Source of the DNA: Ascidia mentula
Taxonomy: Eukaryota; Chordata; Ascidiacea; Phlebobranchia; Ascidiidae
Direction of reading: 5' to 3'
NCBI GenBank assembly: GCA_947561715.1
Contig: OX387204.1
Location: 7,321,001 to 7,385,000, forward strand
DNA length: 64,000 nucleotides
Program-made: the position numbers and the translations under genes
The notes under the pieces: model-generated
Told to the model about the DNA's origin: nothing
Databases searched by the model: none
The model's input: the letters and a program-made list of their open reading frames with translations, nothing else
In this document: positions 44,634 through 57,000 of the stretch, piece by piece
How the letters are laid out: each line of letters opens with the position of its first letter
How positions within the stretch are numbered: the first letter of the stretch is position 1

Positions 44634-45586
44634 ATGTTTGCACATGTGCTTGGAACGCTTTTAAAAAGGACGCAAAAACATGTTTACAAACGGGATCGAG
44701 ATGTACTGTTTGCTGTACCTGTATTAAGCTAAGGACCCTTTTACGACGTTGTTTGCGACGATAAATGTATTCATTCTTTCTAAAAATAGTTTACTTTGTC
44801 CATTAATTCCACGTCGAGTATCTTCTCGTATCTTCAACCAAGGAAAACTAATGTGTCATTTTATGACCACACTTTCTCTTCGTACATAATTTTGCACAAA
44901 CTTTGTTACATAACAATTGTGCATGAAACAAAGAGCGATTTTTTCCTTTATATCTTTGTTTTTTGAGCGAACATACATTTTTGATTATGTGTCGTTGTGT
45001 AAAAAGTTCAAAATGTGTTAATACATTCCATAAATGTCCAAAACTAGACCCCCCATCTGGACCTTTTGGTACCTATTTTACGACCAACAATATCGTTTAC
45101 GATCAGTATTTATTTTTTTCTGGCAAATCCATGTGCATATCTGAATAGCCTACAACAATGTAGTATAAGAAACGTTGACACGATTATATAGGTTTACAAC
45201 CTCTACGGTTTTACAATACCTCTTTGTAGTATTCTGGGTATTTCTTCTAAAGTGGCTGTCGTGACGATAAGGCGGATGTTGAGCTGGCAGTCAGGATTAT
45301 AGTCCACGAAAACCCGAAAACCGCGTACTGCACGCAATGGAAACGAAACACCTTTCAACCCCAATATGGTGACATCCACACTAATGCATTAAATGCAGAT
45401 ATTTACAAACTTTGTTTTAACTTTTTTCGAATCAACACACTTTCGGAAAGTATTTAATCAACTGCAGCTGTGGGAAAATACAAAACGTGTACAACCGTAC
45501 ATAATATGCAGGCATCTAATTTATTCATTGTTTCCATAATTTAATTTTTCTCGTCCTCATTGTGAAAGAGTCCCTTCCGACCGTTG

Positions 45587-46061
45587 TTAGACATATACCG
45601 GATTCCTATATATTTCCTTATGTCCTGGAGGCATACGTAAAGACACAAGAAGATGTTTTTCAGCTGTGTCCTGATGTTCCCCCTCCAGCAACTGAGATTG
45701 CGAGGGTTGGGTACTGGGTTCTGCCCCAGTCGCACTAACTTCGCAGTTTTGATTATTTAAGATTTGTCGTTGGTTAGGGCAGTCGTTGGCAATTCTCGGA
45801 ACTATCTGTTCTTTTTGCTTTCGTGAAAGAATGCAAACTCCAGTACAGATTTTTACAAGCCCTACACAGCCCATAACGATGACTAGTAATACCGAGTATC
45901 CTTTCACTATTGGAATCACGGCCACGCAAAGCGATAAAATGCCACTCACAATCAGCAACGCCGCAAAACAGTGACCTGAAAATAATGGAGATTTATTATT
46001 TTCCAGCAGACTACATGAAGGAAACAATCCACTTACTTATCCCAAGTTGGCTTCTTTCCAT
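45587..46061 (-). CDS. family C two-pass membrane protein with NPVY tail (137 aa), copy 2
   Basis: Exon 1 is 46037-46061 (MERSQLGI plus one base). Exon 2 is 45587-45975. It is almost identical to copy 1: Ser for Arg at position 4, and few tail changes (EVSATG for EVIATG, AEKHLL for AEKDLL). The NPVY end is unchanged. Confidence 0.75.
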
Positions 46062-46841
46062 TCTGCGTTTCTTCAAAATCAAAACGTAAGTTTCAAAAGG
46101 ACTGTACTGTCTGTTATCAAAACCACCCGCTCGGTATTGCGCTGATGCTCTTCTGTTACAATTACATAGGCTACTAAGCTTTGGTTTCACAAACGTTTTG
46201 ATGGCAACGTAGTCAAACAGGGGTTGTTGGCATTAGAGGTTGCTGGGACCGCTTTGTATGCCTAAGCAGACACTTCCCGCATCCTAAAAATAAAATACAC
46301 TTTTTACAAAAAAGGCAACATGGCACAGAGTGGACTCACTCACTTTTCTTGTTCATTTCTAGCCAGGTATAGACGTCTTGCTGCTTTATACTCGAAAAAT
46401 AAAAGAACTCAAAAGTATCTTGAACTTTCCGCTTTATTGCTTGTATTTGTGCTCTAAAGTGTTATGTTGTCACTCATGTGTTTAATTCCAAACACACATC
46501 CCGATATGTTTTATTCTTCTATTCCACGTACAATGTTTAGCAGGTGTAATTTCCAACGTTTTATTGAAACTGAATTTCTTCGTCCGCTTTGACAAATACC
46601 ATCTGTTGACTCGACATCGACAAAAAACAACATCGTTAAAAAAACAGCGGTTTCGTTTCGGTGAAAAGAAATATATTTTAAACGGGCTGGGTCTGTTCTT
46701 AAATTCATTCATTTTGGAAAATACCAGGAGAGAGTGACGTTTCTTTGTAAAGCTCTGGTTTTTGTATTCTTTGCAATCAACCAAAAGCCCGCGTGTGCCC
46801 TTTCCTTCTTCGCAACAAAAATTTTAGTGCCATTTGTCCAA

Positions 46842-46901
46842 GTAGATTGAGACCGGTTCATGGAATTATATGGTGGTTGGTTCAATTGCCTCTGTAAGCT
46901 C
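46842..46901 (-). pseudogene. family B tail remnant, unit 3
   Basis: The same QRQLNQPPYNSMN fragment as in the other two units. Confidence 0.5.
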
Positions 46902-47576
46902 TTATTCCAGTTGTAACGAGCCCTACTTATAACCATTCCGTACACCGACGACTTTAATGTAACTAGCCATTGGTGCTAAACAAAACAGAACTAACGCCGT
47001 TCATAGTCACATACACCCCTCTTCCTTAAAATGCAAAATACTTCTTAGAAGTAAGAAACATTGCATAGAATTGACTTACTTCCTTGTCTTGTTTATCTAG
47101 CCACCTATATCTTACATCTTTATCTTACAGCTATAGCTGCGTTATACTTCAAAAGCAAACCAACCCAAAACTATCTTAAGCTCCCGTTATTTCGTTTAAT
47201 TTTGTACTTCAAATTGATACATAGATTTTTGTAATCATGTCAGTTAAATAAATTTCGTTGTCATTTATCTTCTGGCACAACTCGCAATGCCTATGTCATA
47301 GGTCACAGTAAAAATGTGTTTAAGAGGTTCAGACATAACTGGGGAGAAAATGAACTGTGGTCAATTAATAACTAGCTAAACATACGTAGGATACGATGCG
47401 GGTTGTTTGGTTGTTGCGACTGCTCTTTGCTGCTCACAAATCTCCATTGTCAAAAACCTGCCACAGAAAATAAGGAAATCAAAGCAAGATTTCCTATTAT
47501 TTTGAATACTATAGACAATAGCTAACACATTCTCAAGCTTGTAACTGTGCCATCCACATGAAGCCAAACCGTGCTG

Positions 47577-48155
47577 ATGAGCAGCAGTAATCAGATGCGC
47601 AATATTGCGCATATCGTAACCAGTAAGTACCAGTTTTAGTTTTTGATCTGAATGGGAATTGCTAAATCCCTTTATTTTTAGTGACGGACAAAACGAAATG
47701 CTGCTATTGGTTTTTGTATGTCTTCGTTGTATCTTTCTCCATTACGGGAGCAGTTTTTATGGTAATCAGGATCGAGCCACGATGGTGGCTATGGGAGTGT
47801 TGGTAGATGCTGGTTTCGTTATAGAACCAAAACTGTGGCCACTGACAGACACACCGTTGCTTCGACAAACGTGCAACAACAACGACGACTTACGTTGTTA
47901 ACGAGAAGAAGACCTATACTGTTGACACACACACCGGGAGCCACAAGCACCGAGCTATGTGTGGACGCACCTCACACGGTAGCAAACACAACTATGTACA
48001 GAAGCCAGGTGGGTGTGACGAACTCGGCTTACGACTCATGGACAGCAAATGTCGAGAATCAGGACCCGCCTTCATACGAGGAAGTGTTTGGAAAGCAGTA
48101 CCCGAACAATCAAGTTCAAACGTGTACAAATGCTGATTCGGAAATGTTCAAATAA
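47577..48155 (+). pseudogene. damaged relative of the 29658 gene, copy 3, tail intact
   Basis: Exon 1 is 47577-47622 and exon 2 starts at 47682. As copy 2, with the same early stop and the same open 106-codon tail frame ending DPPSYEEVFGKQYPNNQV and TCTNADSEMFK (one Gly to Arg change). The identical state of copies 2 and 3 shows the damage predates the array's last duplication. The same optional donor and acceptor are present. Confidence 0.55.
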
Positions 48156-49117
48156 ATGTTTGCACATGTGCTTGGAACGCTTTTAAAAAGGACGCAAAAA
48201 CATGTTTACAAACGGGATCGAGATGTACTGTTTGCTGTACCTGTATTAAGCTAAGGACCCTTTTACGACGTTGTTTGCGACGATAAATGTATTCATTCTT
48301 TCTAAAAATAGTTTACTTTGTCCATTAATTCCACGTCGAGTATCTTCTCGTATCTTCAACCAAGGAAAACTAATGTGTCATTTTATGACTACACTTTCTC
48401 TTCGTACATAATTTTGCACAAACTTTGTTACATAACAATTGTGCATGAAACAAAGAGCGATTTTTTCCTTTATATCTTTGTTTTTTGAGCGAACATACAT
48501 TTTTTGATTATGTGTCGTTGTGTAAAAAGTTCAAAATGTGTTAATACATTCCATAAATTTCCAAAACTAGACCCCCCTATATTACGTCTGGACCTTTTGG
48601 TACCTATTTTACGACCAACAATATCGGTTACGATCAGTATTTATTTTTTTCTGGCAAATCCATGTGCATATCTGAATAGCCTACAACAATGTAGTATAAG
48701 AAATGTTGACACGATTATATAGGTTTACAACCTCTACGGTTTTGCAGTACCTCTTTGTAGTATTCTGGGTATTTCTTCTAAAGTGGCTGTCGTGACGATA
48801 AGGCGGATGTTGAACTGGCAGTCAGGATTATAGTCCACGAAAACCCGAAAATCGCTAACTGCACGCAATGGAAACTAAACACCTTTCAACCCCAATATGG
48901 TGACATCCACACCGCTGCATTAAATGCAGTTATTTACAAACTTTGTTTTAACTTTTTTCCAATCAACACACTTTCGGAAAGTATGTAATCAACTGCAGCT
49001 GTGGGAAAATACAAAACGTGTACAACCGTACAAAATATGCAGGCATCTAATTTAATCATTGTTTTCATAATTTAATTTTTCTTGTCCTCATTGTGAAAGA
49101 GCCCCTTCCGACCGTTG

Positions 49118-49592
49118 TTAGACATATACCGGATTCCTATATATTTCCTTATGTCCTGGAGGTATACGTAAAGAAACAAGAAGATCTTTTTCAGCCGTGT
49201 CCTGATGTTCCCCCTCCAGCAACTGAGATTGCGAGGGTTGGGTACTGGGCTCTGTCTCAGTCGCAATAACTTCGCAGTTTTGATTATTTAAGATTTGTCG
49301 TTGGTTAGGGCAGTCGTTGGTAATTCTCGGAACTGTCTGTTCTTTTTGCTTTCCTGAAAGAATGCAAACTCCAGTGCAAATTTTTACAAGCCCTACACAG
49401 CCCATAACGATTACTAGTAATACCGAGTATCCTTTCACTATTGGAATCACGGCGACGCAAAGCGATACAACGCCACTCACAATCAGCAACGCCGCAAAAC
49501 AGTGCCCTGAAAATAAAGGAGATTTATTATTTTCCAGCAGACTACATGAAGGAAACAATCCACTTACTTATCCCAAGTTGGCTTCTTTCCAT
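49118..49592 (-). CDS. family C two-pass membrane protein with NPVY tail (137 aa), copy 3
   Basis: Exon 1 is 49568-49592 (MERSQLGI plus one base). Exon 2 is 49118-49506. It is the most diverged of the three (GVVSLC for GILSLC, SGKQKEQTVPRIT for SRKQKEQIVPRIA, ETEPST for GAEPST), mostly conservative, with spans and the YRNPVYV end kept. The leading Ser formed at the exon junction in copies 1 and 2 becomes Arg. Confidence 0.75.
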
Positions 49593-49795
49593 TCTGCGTT
49601 TCTTCAAAATCAAAACGTAAGTTTCAAAGGGACTGTACTGTCTGTTATCAAAACCACCCGCTCGGTATTGTGCTGATGCTCTTATGTTACAATTACATAG
49701 GCTACTAAGCTTTGGTTTCGCAAACGTTTTGATGGCAACGTAGTCAAACAGGGGTTGTTGGCTTTAGAGGTTGCTGGGACCGTTTTGTATGCCTA

Positions 49796-50233
49796 AATAG
49801 CGACCGCTGCCATACAGAATACCAATAATTTATATCAACCGTTGGGACTGCTTTGTATGCTTTCAAACGCGGCAGCTGCATGCCATACAGAATACTAGCC
49901 AGTTGCCGATTTTGCATAAATTAAAATAAAAACGTTCGCATTTGTATAAGATAAGACAGTGATCAACTGTGTTTACATATGTGGTGGCAGATTGTATCCG
50001 ATTGATTCACATCATATCCCAATTGGACACACTATTTGCCCAGGCTGCCACTATTTACCCACTAAACTGAAACTCCCAAGGCCTGTGGCACAAACAGACT
50101 CAGCATTGTAAGACGGAGTACATCGATTATACAGACGTTTACTGTCAGTCGATAATGTTTTATGTGCAAAATCGGCATTTCAATCTATTTTTACAAGTGA
50201 ACTTTTGAGCAGCGCAACACGAGAGGAATGACG
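49796..50233. other. intergenic with a short diverged direct repeat
   Basis: Two diverged copies of a roughly 60-base sequence containing GGGAC..TTTTGTATGC and CCATACAGAATAC lie between about 49775 and 49910. No gene seen. Confidence 0.4.
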
Positions 50234-50344
50234 ATGGAATCTTTATTGTTTTTGGCCGCAATGATTATGATTTATTTCTTGGTTCCAGGGGCGTGGGGGA
50301 GGTCGGCTATTTTGAAGCGCTATGGTGTTCCTTCGAGTTTATAG
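50234..50344 (+). pseudogene. possible cytochrome P450 N-terminal fragment
   Basis: A 36-codon frame starts MESLLFLAAMIMIYFLVPGA, a hydrophobic anchor, then WGRSAILKRYGVPSSL and a stop. Microsomal P450s of the CYP3 type begin with such an anchor followed by a K/R-x-x-G-I/V-P-G-P hinge. Here only GVP is visible and no later P450 exon was found. It may be a first exon of a lost gene, or chance. Confidence 0.3.
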
Positions 50345-50999
50345 ATTCACTAGTGAGCAGATATATTCGCTGCTTCGATTTCTAATATCTCGATAGGTTT
50401 TTAAACAAAATTCCTGGGAGCCTATGTTCTTACGTCTGTAGTTTGTGGTGCATCTTTCGTAATGGACTGCTTATGCCATTACGGTTGAGTGCATCAGAAA
50501 CATTTAGAAACCAGAGACTAATACGACACACTGCAGAATTTACATTCTTGTCGCAAACGCAAGATCAGCAACTGGTTATTTGGAGGATCTCCAGAAATTG
50601 CCCTCACCGAAGTCCTCTCTCTACAAATCCAGACCGTAGTACCTATGAACAACTCAATGCGTCACCTTTTCCTTAGTTGCTGGAAAGTATAGGTCAGTGT
50701 ATATAAAGGCAGGATCAACTGTTGGTCAGTAAAGTGGACCACCTGCATGCGCTTTTAAGCAACACCTTTGTTTTATAAGGTCATAAACAGTTAAATACTT
50801 TTCTGTAAACTTGTAACATGTATATTTTGAGCAATTCTGTATTTCTCAAAATCTACGACCAGTCAACGAATCAGTAAGTGCAATTTTTTAACGTAAATAC
50901 CTTATAATGTGTTGTTATACAAAATTACAATATCTAAGAGGAGTATAATATAGATGTCACCCGTAACTAAGAATTGAAAATTAGTTTTGGGGGCAGCAC

Positions 51000-51406
51000 T
51001 TAAAGTTGTTCCAGTGCCCCTCTCTTTGGCTGCCCAAAACCAACCCTGGGAATTTGACCGATAAACTCCAAACCACCGAAAAGCTGCTGATATTCTGCCA
51101 CTCGTTTATTGAAATACGTCAACAAAGCTTCTTTGGTCAAATCTGGGTCTTTTTTAACAACGAAAGCCTTCGCTGCCTCGTTATAAGTTACGTGAGGTGT
51201 TCGAACAACGGCCGCTTCAGACACACTGGTACGAGATAAAAGTACAGCTTCTAGTTCCGCCGCATAAACTGACAGGTTACCGATTGACTTAATTGAGTTT
51301 TTGAGTCTATCTATAACGTAAACGCAGCCATCTTCGTCATAATATCCCAAGCCTCCCGTAGGAAACCAACCGCATTCATCTAGAACTGCCTCAGTATATT
51401 TCTTCT
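51000..51406 (-). pseudogene. C-terminal exon of an acyl-CoA synthetase/luciferase-like (AMP-binding) enzyme
   Basis: The exon opens after a GCTGCAG acceptor (AG at 51407-51408) with two leading bases and runs 135 codons to a stop. The order is that of the adenylate-forming C-terminal region: DECGWFPTGGLGYYDEDG, VIDRLKNSIKSIG, AELEAVLLSRTSVSEAAVV, then GGLEFIGQIPRVGFGQPKRG. Two usual catalytic positions are changed: the Asp of TGD is Gly (TGG), and the Lys of the final GK is Gln (FGQ). No upstream exon of such an enzyme is present; Gypsy-type sequence lies next to the exon instead. It is either a 5'-truncated relict or the end of a pseudoenzyme whose other exons are missing here. Confidence 0.65.
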
Positions 51407-51428
51407 CTGCAGCAACGCCAAAACATCA

Positions 51429-52100
51429 GGTGGAACACTACATTCCAATTGACGGTCCACCAGTTCACGCAAAAGCATGACGCTTGTCGCCAGAAAAATT
51501 GCAAATAGCAAAACGCGAGTTTTCTAAAATGTTGCAACTGGGTATTATTCGCAGATCTTGGAGTCCATGGGCATCACCATAACGTATTGTGCCGAAATCC
51601 TCCGGTGGTTGGCGACCGTGTGGCGATTATCGTCGTCTGAATGCTGTCACAACACCAGACCGTTACAATATACCGCACATTTAGGACTTCTGTTCTCGTC
51701 TTGTTGAAGCAAAAGTGTTTTCAAAAATTGATCTGGTGCGCGGATACCATCAGGTGCAAGATGGTAAAACTGTTTGTCAGTCGTTGGATTTCATCTTTGT
51801 TTACCTAGATGACATATTGGTTGCGAGTTCCTCGTTCAAGGTTCACCGCACACATCTCAAACAACTATTTCAACGACTTGCAGACAATGGCCTTGTCATT
51901 AACCTTGATAAATGCGTTTTCGGAAAAACGCAAATTGATTTTCTGGGACATCGAATCGGTTGCAACGGTGCTCGGCCACTTCCTGACAAAGTTTTAGCCA
52001 TTCAACGTTTTCCGCCTCCAACTACGATTAAGGGCCTACAAGAGTTTGCTGGTATGATTAATTTTTATCACCGCTTTATTCTTGCTGCTGCTAAATCGTG
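51429..52100 (+). mobile_element. Ty3/Gypsy retroelement fossil, reverse-transcriptase part
   Basis: Recognisable Gypsy-type pol pieces in order: a PIDGPPVHA block, LGIIRRSWSPWASP, FSKIDLVRGYHQV, the YLDD box and a DFLGHRI block. Only the reverse-transcriptase region is left. No LTRs, gag, protease or integrase are seen nearby. The copy is broken in several places and looks old. It lies head-on to the acyl-CoA synthetase exon and may sit in a former intron of that gene. Confidence 0.75.
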
Positions 52101-54092
52101 TCCCCAATCTATAAACAACTCTCTCACGTGTCATGTGTCACGCCATGTGCGCATCATTCGACTTATTACGAATAAAAAAGCCACAGCAAACATCATTTGG
52201 AGACAATAAAAAAAATAATAATTCTTTACTTTATGTACATGTGATGATAATAGCATTACAACACAAGTCTGTTCAACCTTTCTCTTATAGACCACGCAAG
52301 GACAATGATAACTCTGTTACTCACACAGGAAATGATAAAGCTGTAACTCATTCTGACTATTTCGATACCAAATTTTTAAACTGATAACTAAACTTTGGGA
52401 TTTGCTGTTTGATGTCTGTTCAAGTGCATTTCTGTTGTTAAACTGAGTTCTGTTGGCAAAAAGCCACATGCTCTATCAATGCTGTTAGATTTAATATACT
52501 ACTTAAAGGTTCAGCAATGCAGAGAATGAATGATTTAAATTGTTTGAGCAACACAATCTGTGATTTAGATGATGTTTAGCTACCTGGTACAAAACTCCGA
52601 CTGGCGCATTTTTGTTGCCGCCTTGCTTTATCAGTTAAAAACTGGGCTCATGAATGCTTGTTTTTATGACAGAAAACCGTGTTAGAATCCGTGTTGAATG
52701 TGTGCCTAACACATCACTTGCTTCGCAACAATTCAACATCATCAACCGCACATCGCGACACCGATTTTAAAATTACGTACTGGCAAAAGGGAAACAGACT
52801 GTGCAGCAAGAAAATACAAAGCAAAATGAAATTCAATATGACGGTTATGGAAATAAATAAACGCAAAGGACTAATGTGGGTCCTTGTGCGCGTGAACAAT
52901 AAAAAAAAACTCCAAATAATAAACTCTGCATAAGAAAAGCAAAAAGGTACAAATTGAGAAAATCAATGCAAAAGTGTTAAGGAGAGCACTGTTCGTGTGA
53001 TGCAACATTTTTCGCCAGAGTTGTCAAAAAATGCGTAGTTTTTCGTGCAACATACACAGGGCTATCCGTCGGTCACACAAGGAGAAACAACATCTGCCGT
53101 TGAGTCGTAGCCAGTTGCATCAGAACAAAAGTGCAAACTCGGTTTAAAAAACGTTTTTTGATCCATGATCTATGTCGCTAGTCTTAAACGTCCAGAGAAA
53201 ACACTTTGTTCCGATTAAATCATGGACCATCAATATTGTCGGCTCTGGGTCATATCTCTTATCAACATATATACAGTTTACCGCACTTTATGCACGTCGG
53301 AGTAACTGTTTGAGTTTCGTTGACGCACGGAATATTGACATGAGTTCCTGTTTGATTTTTTGATTCGTGGATTCCTTGCTGTATACCCGACGCCATATTG
53401 ACGCTCGGAGTGAATTTTTATTTTCTGTGTGCATTCCTATTTTGCGGATTGGAAAACAAGTTACATAGTATTCATCGCCAGCTCATTCACACCTCCAGTG
53501 CAGTCCAGTTACAAGTGCAGAAAGGTTGAGAACTGGTTTCGCATTTGTACATCAGCTTTTCGGTGTGGTTACAGAGAGTGTATGCGTGGCGGTAAGGCAA
53601 GGACGTGTCGGGGTGCAGCAACCGCCTTTTTATTGTTTTAAATATCATCGGTGTAATATACCTAGAGGACTGTTTTAAATAACGTCCGTGTGATGAAGCT
53701 AGAGGGCTATTTAAAACCACTTTACTTCAATAAATTCTACCTATTTTATTTACCACAGTCTCAAAATTTTCATTTTTAAAAACACATTTACTTGTCTATT
53801 GTTTTGCGATGGTTGCTTGGATCACAATTACAATTACTAAATTATTACATTACAAGGAGCTGCAATGGTTTATATAATACACAGTTGTTATTAGAAGAGG
53901 TCCCAACGAGTAAACTTGTTTCATTGCGATTGGACTTTTCTTGAGAATTATAATGCTGACGTCACAGCCGTTGTTTGTAAGACATTGATATTATAATTGT
54001 GCATATGTTCATGTTCTTTCAGTCTTATATTGAAAAAAAAACACATTTGTTGACCACAAGCAAAATTTCAAATGAAGAAAATAGCGATTGCG
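52101..54092. other. intergenic, no gene seen
   Basis: AT-rich with short unsupported frames. TTTATT at 53745-53750 is a minus-strand AATAAA that could serve the receptor gene ending at 54093. Confidence 0.45.
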
Positions 54093-57000
54093 TCACATTG
54101 TAATCAGTTCGTTTGTCTCGTTGATGTTAAGTTGCTTTAAGTATGGTAGAATGTTGCGTTTTGCAATTATGTAACGCCACAGCAACAAAAAACAGATTGA
54201 TGTTAGTACGAAGGTCATCACCGCAGCTAACGTAATAAATCCTGCCCCTGATGCGCTGTACGCCGAACATGCTGGAAAAGTATTTGGGCAATTGAATTAA
54301 TTTGGGTTTAACATACAAACTGGAAAATATATTTTGTGTTTACTCACGTGTTTCATTCATGTCGTCACCGACGAAACATACAAAATCTTCCGGTCTAAGG
54401 TGGTCTGACTTTCTGTTTTGCATTCTGCTTGGCGTTTGACAAATAAATCTGATATCTGTTGTTGGATCACGTTCTTCAGACTGAAATTAATGGAAATAGA
54501 ATTAAGAGTCTGAGGGACAAACAGTAGTAGGGAAATAGCAAGATAATAGGCTACCTCTTCAATGAAAGATTTCAACCATTTCAGTTTACAATCACACAAC
54601 ATTGGATTACTCCACATTTTCACATTTAGATTTTCCCGGCTGACGTTGGCAAATATCCCCCTCGGTAAATTCCTGATGTTATTTTCCGCCAAGAGAATCC
54701 AATGAAGATTTCTGGCACCACTACAAATTTTTTCAAGTTGTGCAATATATAAGCAAATATAAAGAAATCGATATATCTAATACTTTTGACAAGTGTTCGC
54801 CCCTTTATTGATCGTACCCCAATAAACAAGTAATGTACCAAGAGATCATCATTACACAAAAGCATTGTTATAAAAATCGCCACTGAACATACTTAAAGGC
54901 ATTGACTTCTACAGTTGATATTTTGTTGTTTTCCAAAACCAAACGGTGCAAAACTGGACAATGTGAGAAAGAATCGTTTTGCAATGTAGTGATGAGATTG
55001 TCACACAAGTCCAGAAAAATCAGGTTATTCTAAAGAGTGGAGATTAATTGAAATTGAAGCAAATTTCTACAATGAAGCTCGTTTTAATTTCCGTTACCAT
55101 TTTGTTTATTTCAGTTGGAACAACTTTCAGAGATAAATTCCTCAGCGAAAGTTTGCGAAGGTCAAGGCCCTGAAGATAACCAGTCCCCACTTGTTTTGCC
55201 GGGTTGTTGCCAAGAAAAAGACGGCGAAGTTTTCTGAGCAACAAAACGTTTAAAGGTTCGAGCGCGCGATGCCGAGACTCGAACTTACTTGTTGTTGACA
55301 AAGAGATCGTTCTGGAATTCACCAATGTTGTTATGGTAAAGAGATAAAACGACCAGATTCGGAAAACTACGTAAGTGTTTTCTTGTGATACTCGTCAAGT
55401 TATTTACACCGAGATTTAATATTTTCAAAGTTGGAATCTGCACATTTGGACTATTTTTTATCTGAGCAATTTTGTTTTCTGAAATGAACAACACATGGTT
55501 GCACACCACGGGTTCTCAAACCCTTTACGTTCACGGCAAACAATTGGATCCTCTCAATTCGTTTGCAAACTACAAACATAACAAAGTTTTGCTTCAGTTA
55601 AAAAAAGAAACAAGGTGAACGAGTTGCTTTAATTCTGGGCTACGTTTGGTTCCGAACGTTGTTTGTTCCTAATATTAGTGTCATGGAGGACAACGACAAT
55701 TGCAGTGATAGCATATGCAACAGTTTAAAGAAAATATTTTGCGGTACACCCGAATCCGCTTCACGACACACCAATGTGCTGTGGAACGCAGTTAGAGAAA
55801 CCTTTTGTTACGCTATGACATTAAACACCATCAAATGCGGCTGTATGATTTTGCTAATATTACATATCAACACGGTTGCTTTTATCATATACGAATTTCA
55901 GACCTCTTACTTTTCAGAACAAGTTTCTGGAGGTTCTTAAACTTTGTCAACAACGATAAGTCGAGCGTGGTGATATTATTTTCAGTTAGCAAGATAGCTA
56001 TCACATCTGAGGGAATGCTTTCCACAGGAATTCGTGTCAAACCAACGTGGTTACAAAACACACTAAGTGGAAGGATTCTGTTCAGTTTAAACCTGTAAGC
56101 AAACAACAAAAGATGTAATATACAACGTATTAATGTTTATTGTACCAAACTAGTACAAGTTATGGAAGTCGGTGATAAAAAACATTAAAAGAACAAGTTT
56201 TCGTATAACCTCATCACAAGATGTGGAAACAAAAGTTGGATTAAAAAGCCAAAGCTAAGAAGCTGTTAATCATTTTAAGTAAACGTTTCAAACCTATACT
56301 TGGTTCATCATCAGTACTACTACAGCTGGTTGCAGAAAAGCGTCGAGTTAATAAAGGACTAAAAGACAGAAGAAAAACGGCAGCAACAACAACGAGCAAC
56401 AAGCCGGAGGTATGCAGCGTGACAGCAGCGTAGATAGCACAGAGTCGAGCTGCAGTGCAGACCTCCAGATGTTGAAAAGGTATAACGGTTTAGAGCTGTC
56501 GGCTATGTTGAGTGTTGGTTTAGACGACAGCTCTAAACCGTTATTCAAAGTTTGATTAACAGCATCTTAGCTTTGGCTTTTTTATTCAAAGTTGAATTAC
56601 ATTAAATAAAACATACACCAAGAGGTAAACCTGATCGGGATTCGTGACCAGGATATTCTGGATTCAAATCCCAGTGTGGTCAAAAAAAGAGATAAAGTCA
56701 ACATAACAAAAAACACAAACCCGTCAATTCTCTTTGGGTCGGCTTGAAAAACATCACTATTTTCGTGGGACGCGTATCTCGCTCCACTTTCATCAAAACA
56801 AGTGCATCTATCAGGACATGATAAGGAATGGTTCTCGTGAGACGCTACTATCGTTGAAACTGAAGACTTATCGCAGTCTACAAAAAAAAACGTAATTTGA
56901 ACACAAATAATATCGTTTATTTTTCAGACCTGTCCACTGTTCATCTGCTTCGCTACAGAACAAATCGACCATTTGTATTTGGTGAGCTTTCTTTCCGTGG

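Larger units (their letters stand above)
42743..46263. repeat. tandem array, unit 2
   Basis: About 3.52 kb, same order and orientation as unit 1. It retains an exon-1-like ATGAACAAGAAAA followed by GTGAGT (near 42823-42835) next to only a scrap of the exon 2 of the 38813-type gene. Confidence 0.85.
46264..49795. repeat. tandem array, unit 3
   Basis: About 3.53 kb, ending where the shared sequence stops near TGCCTAAATAG. It is the last unit, and unique sequence follows. Confidence 0.85.

Noticed and set aside
56630-56685. tRNA-like T arm (GATTCAAATCC) after CTGATCGGGATTCGTGA, possible SINE tail
   Set aside because: No A box or acceptor stem could be found. CTGATCGGGATTCGTGA recurs near 14508, so it may be part of a repeat, but the evidence is too thin to call an element.
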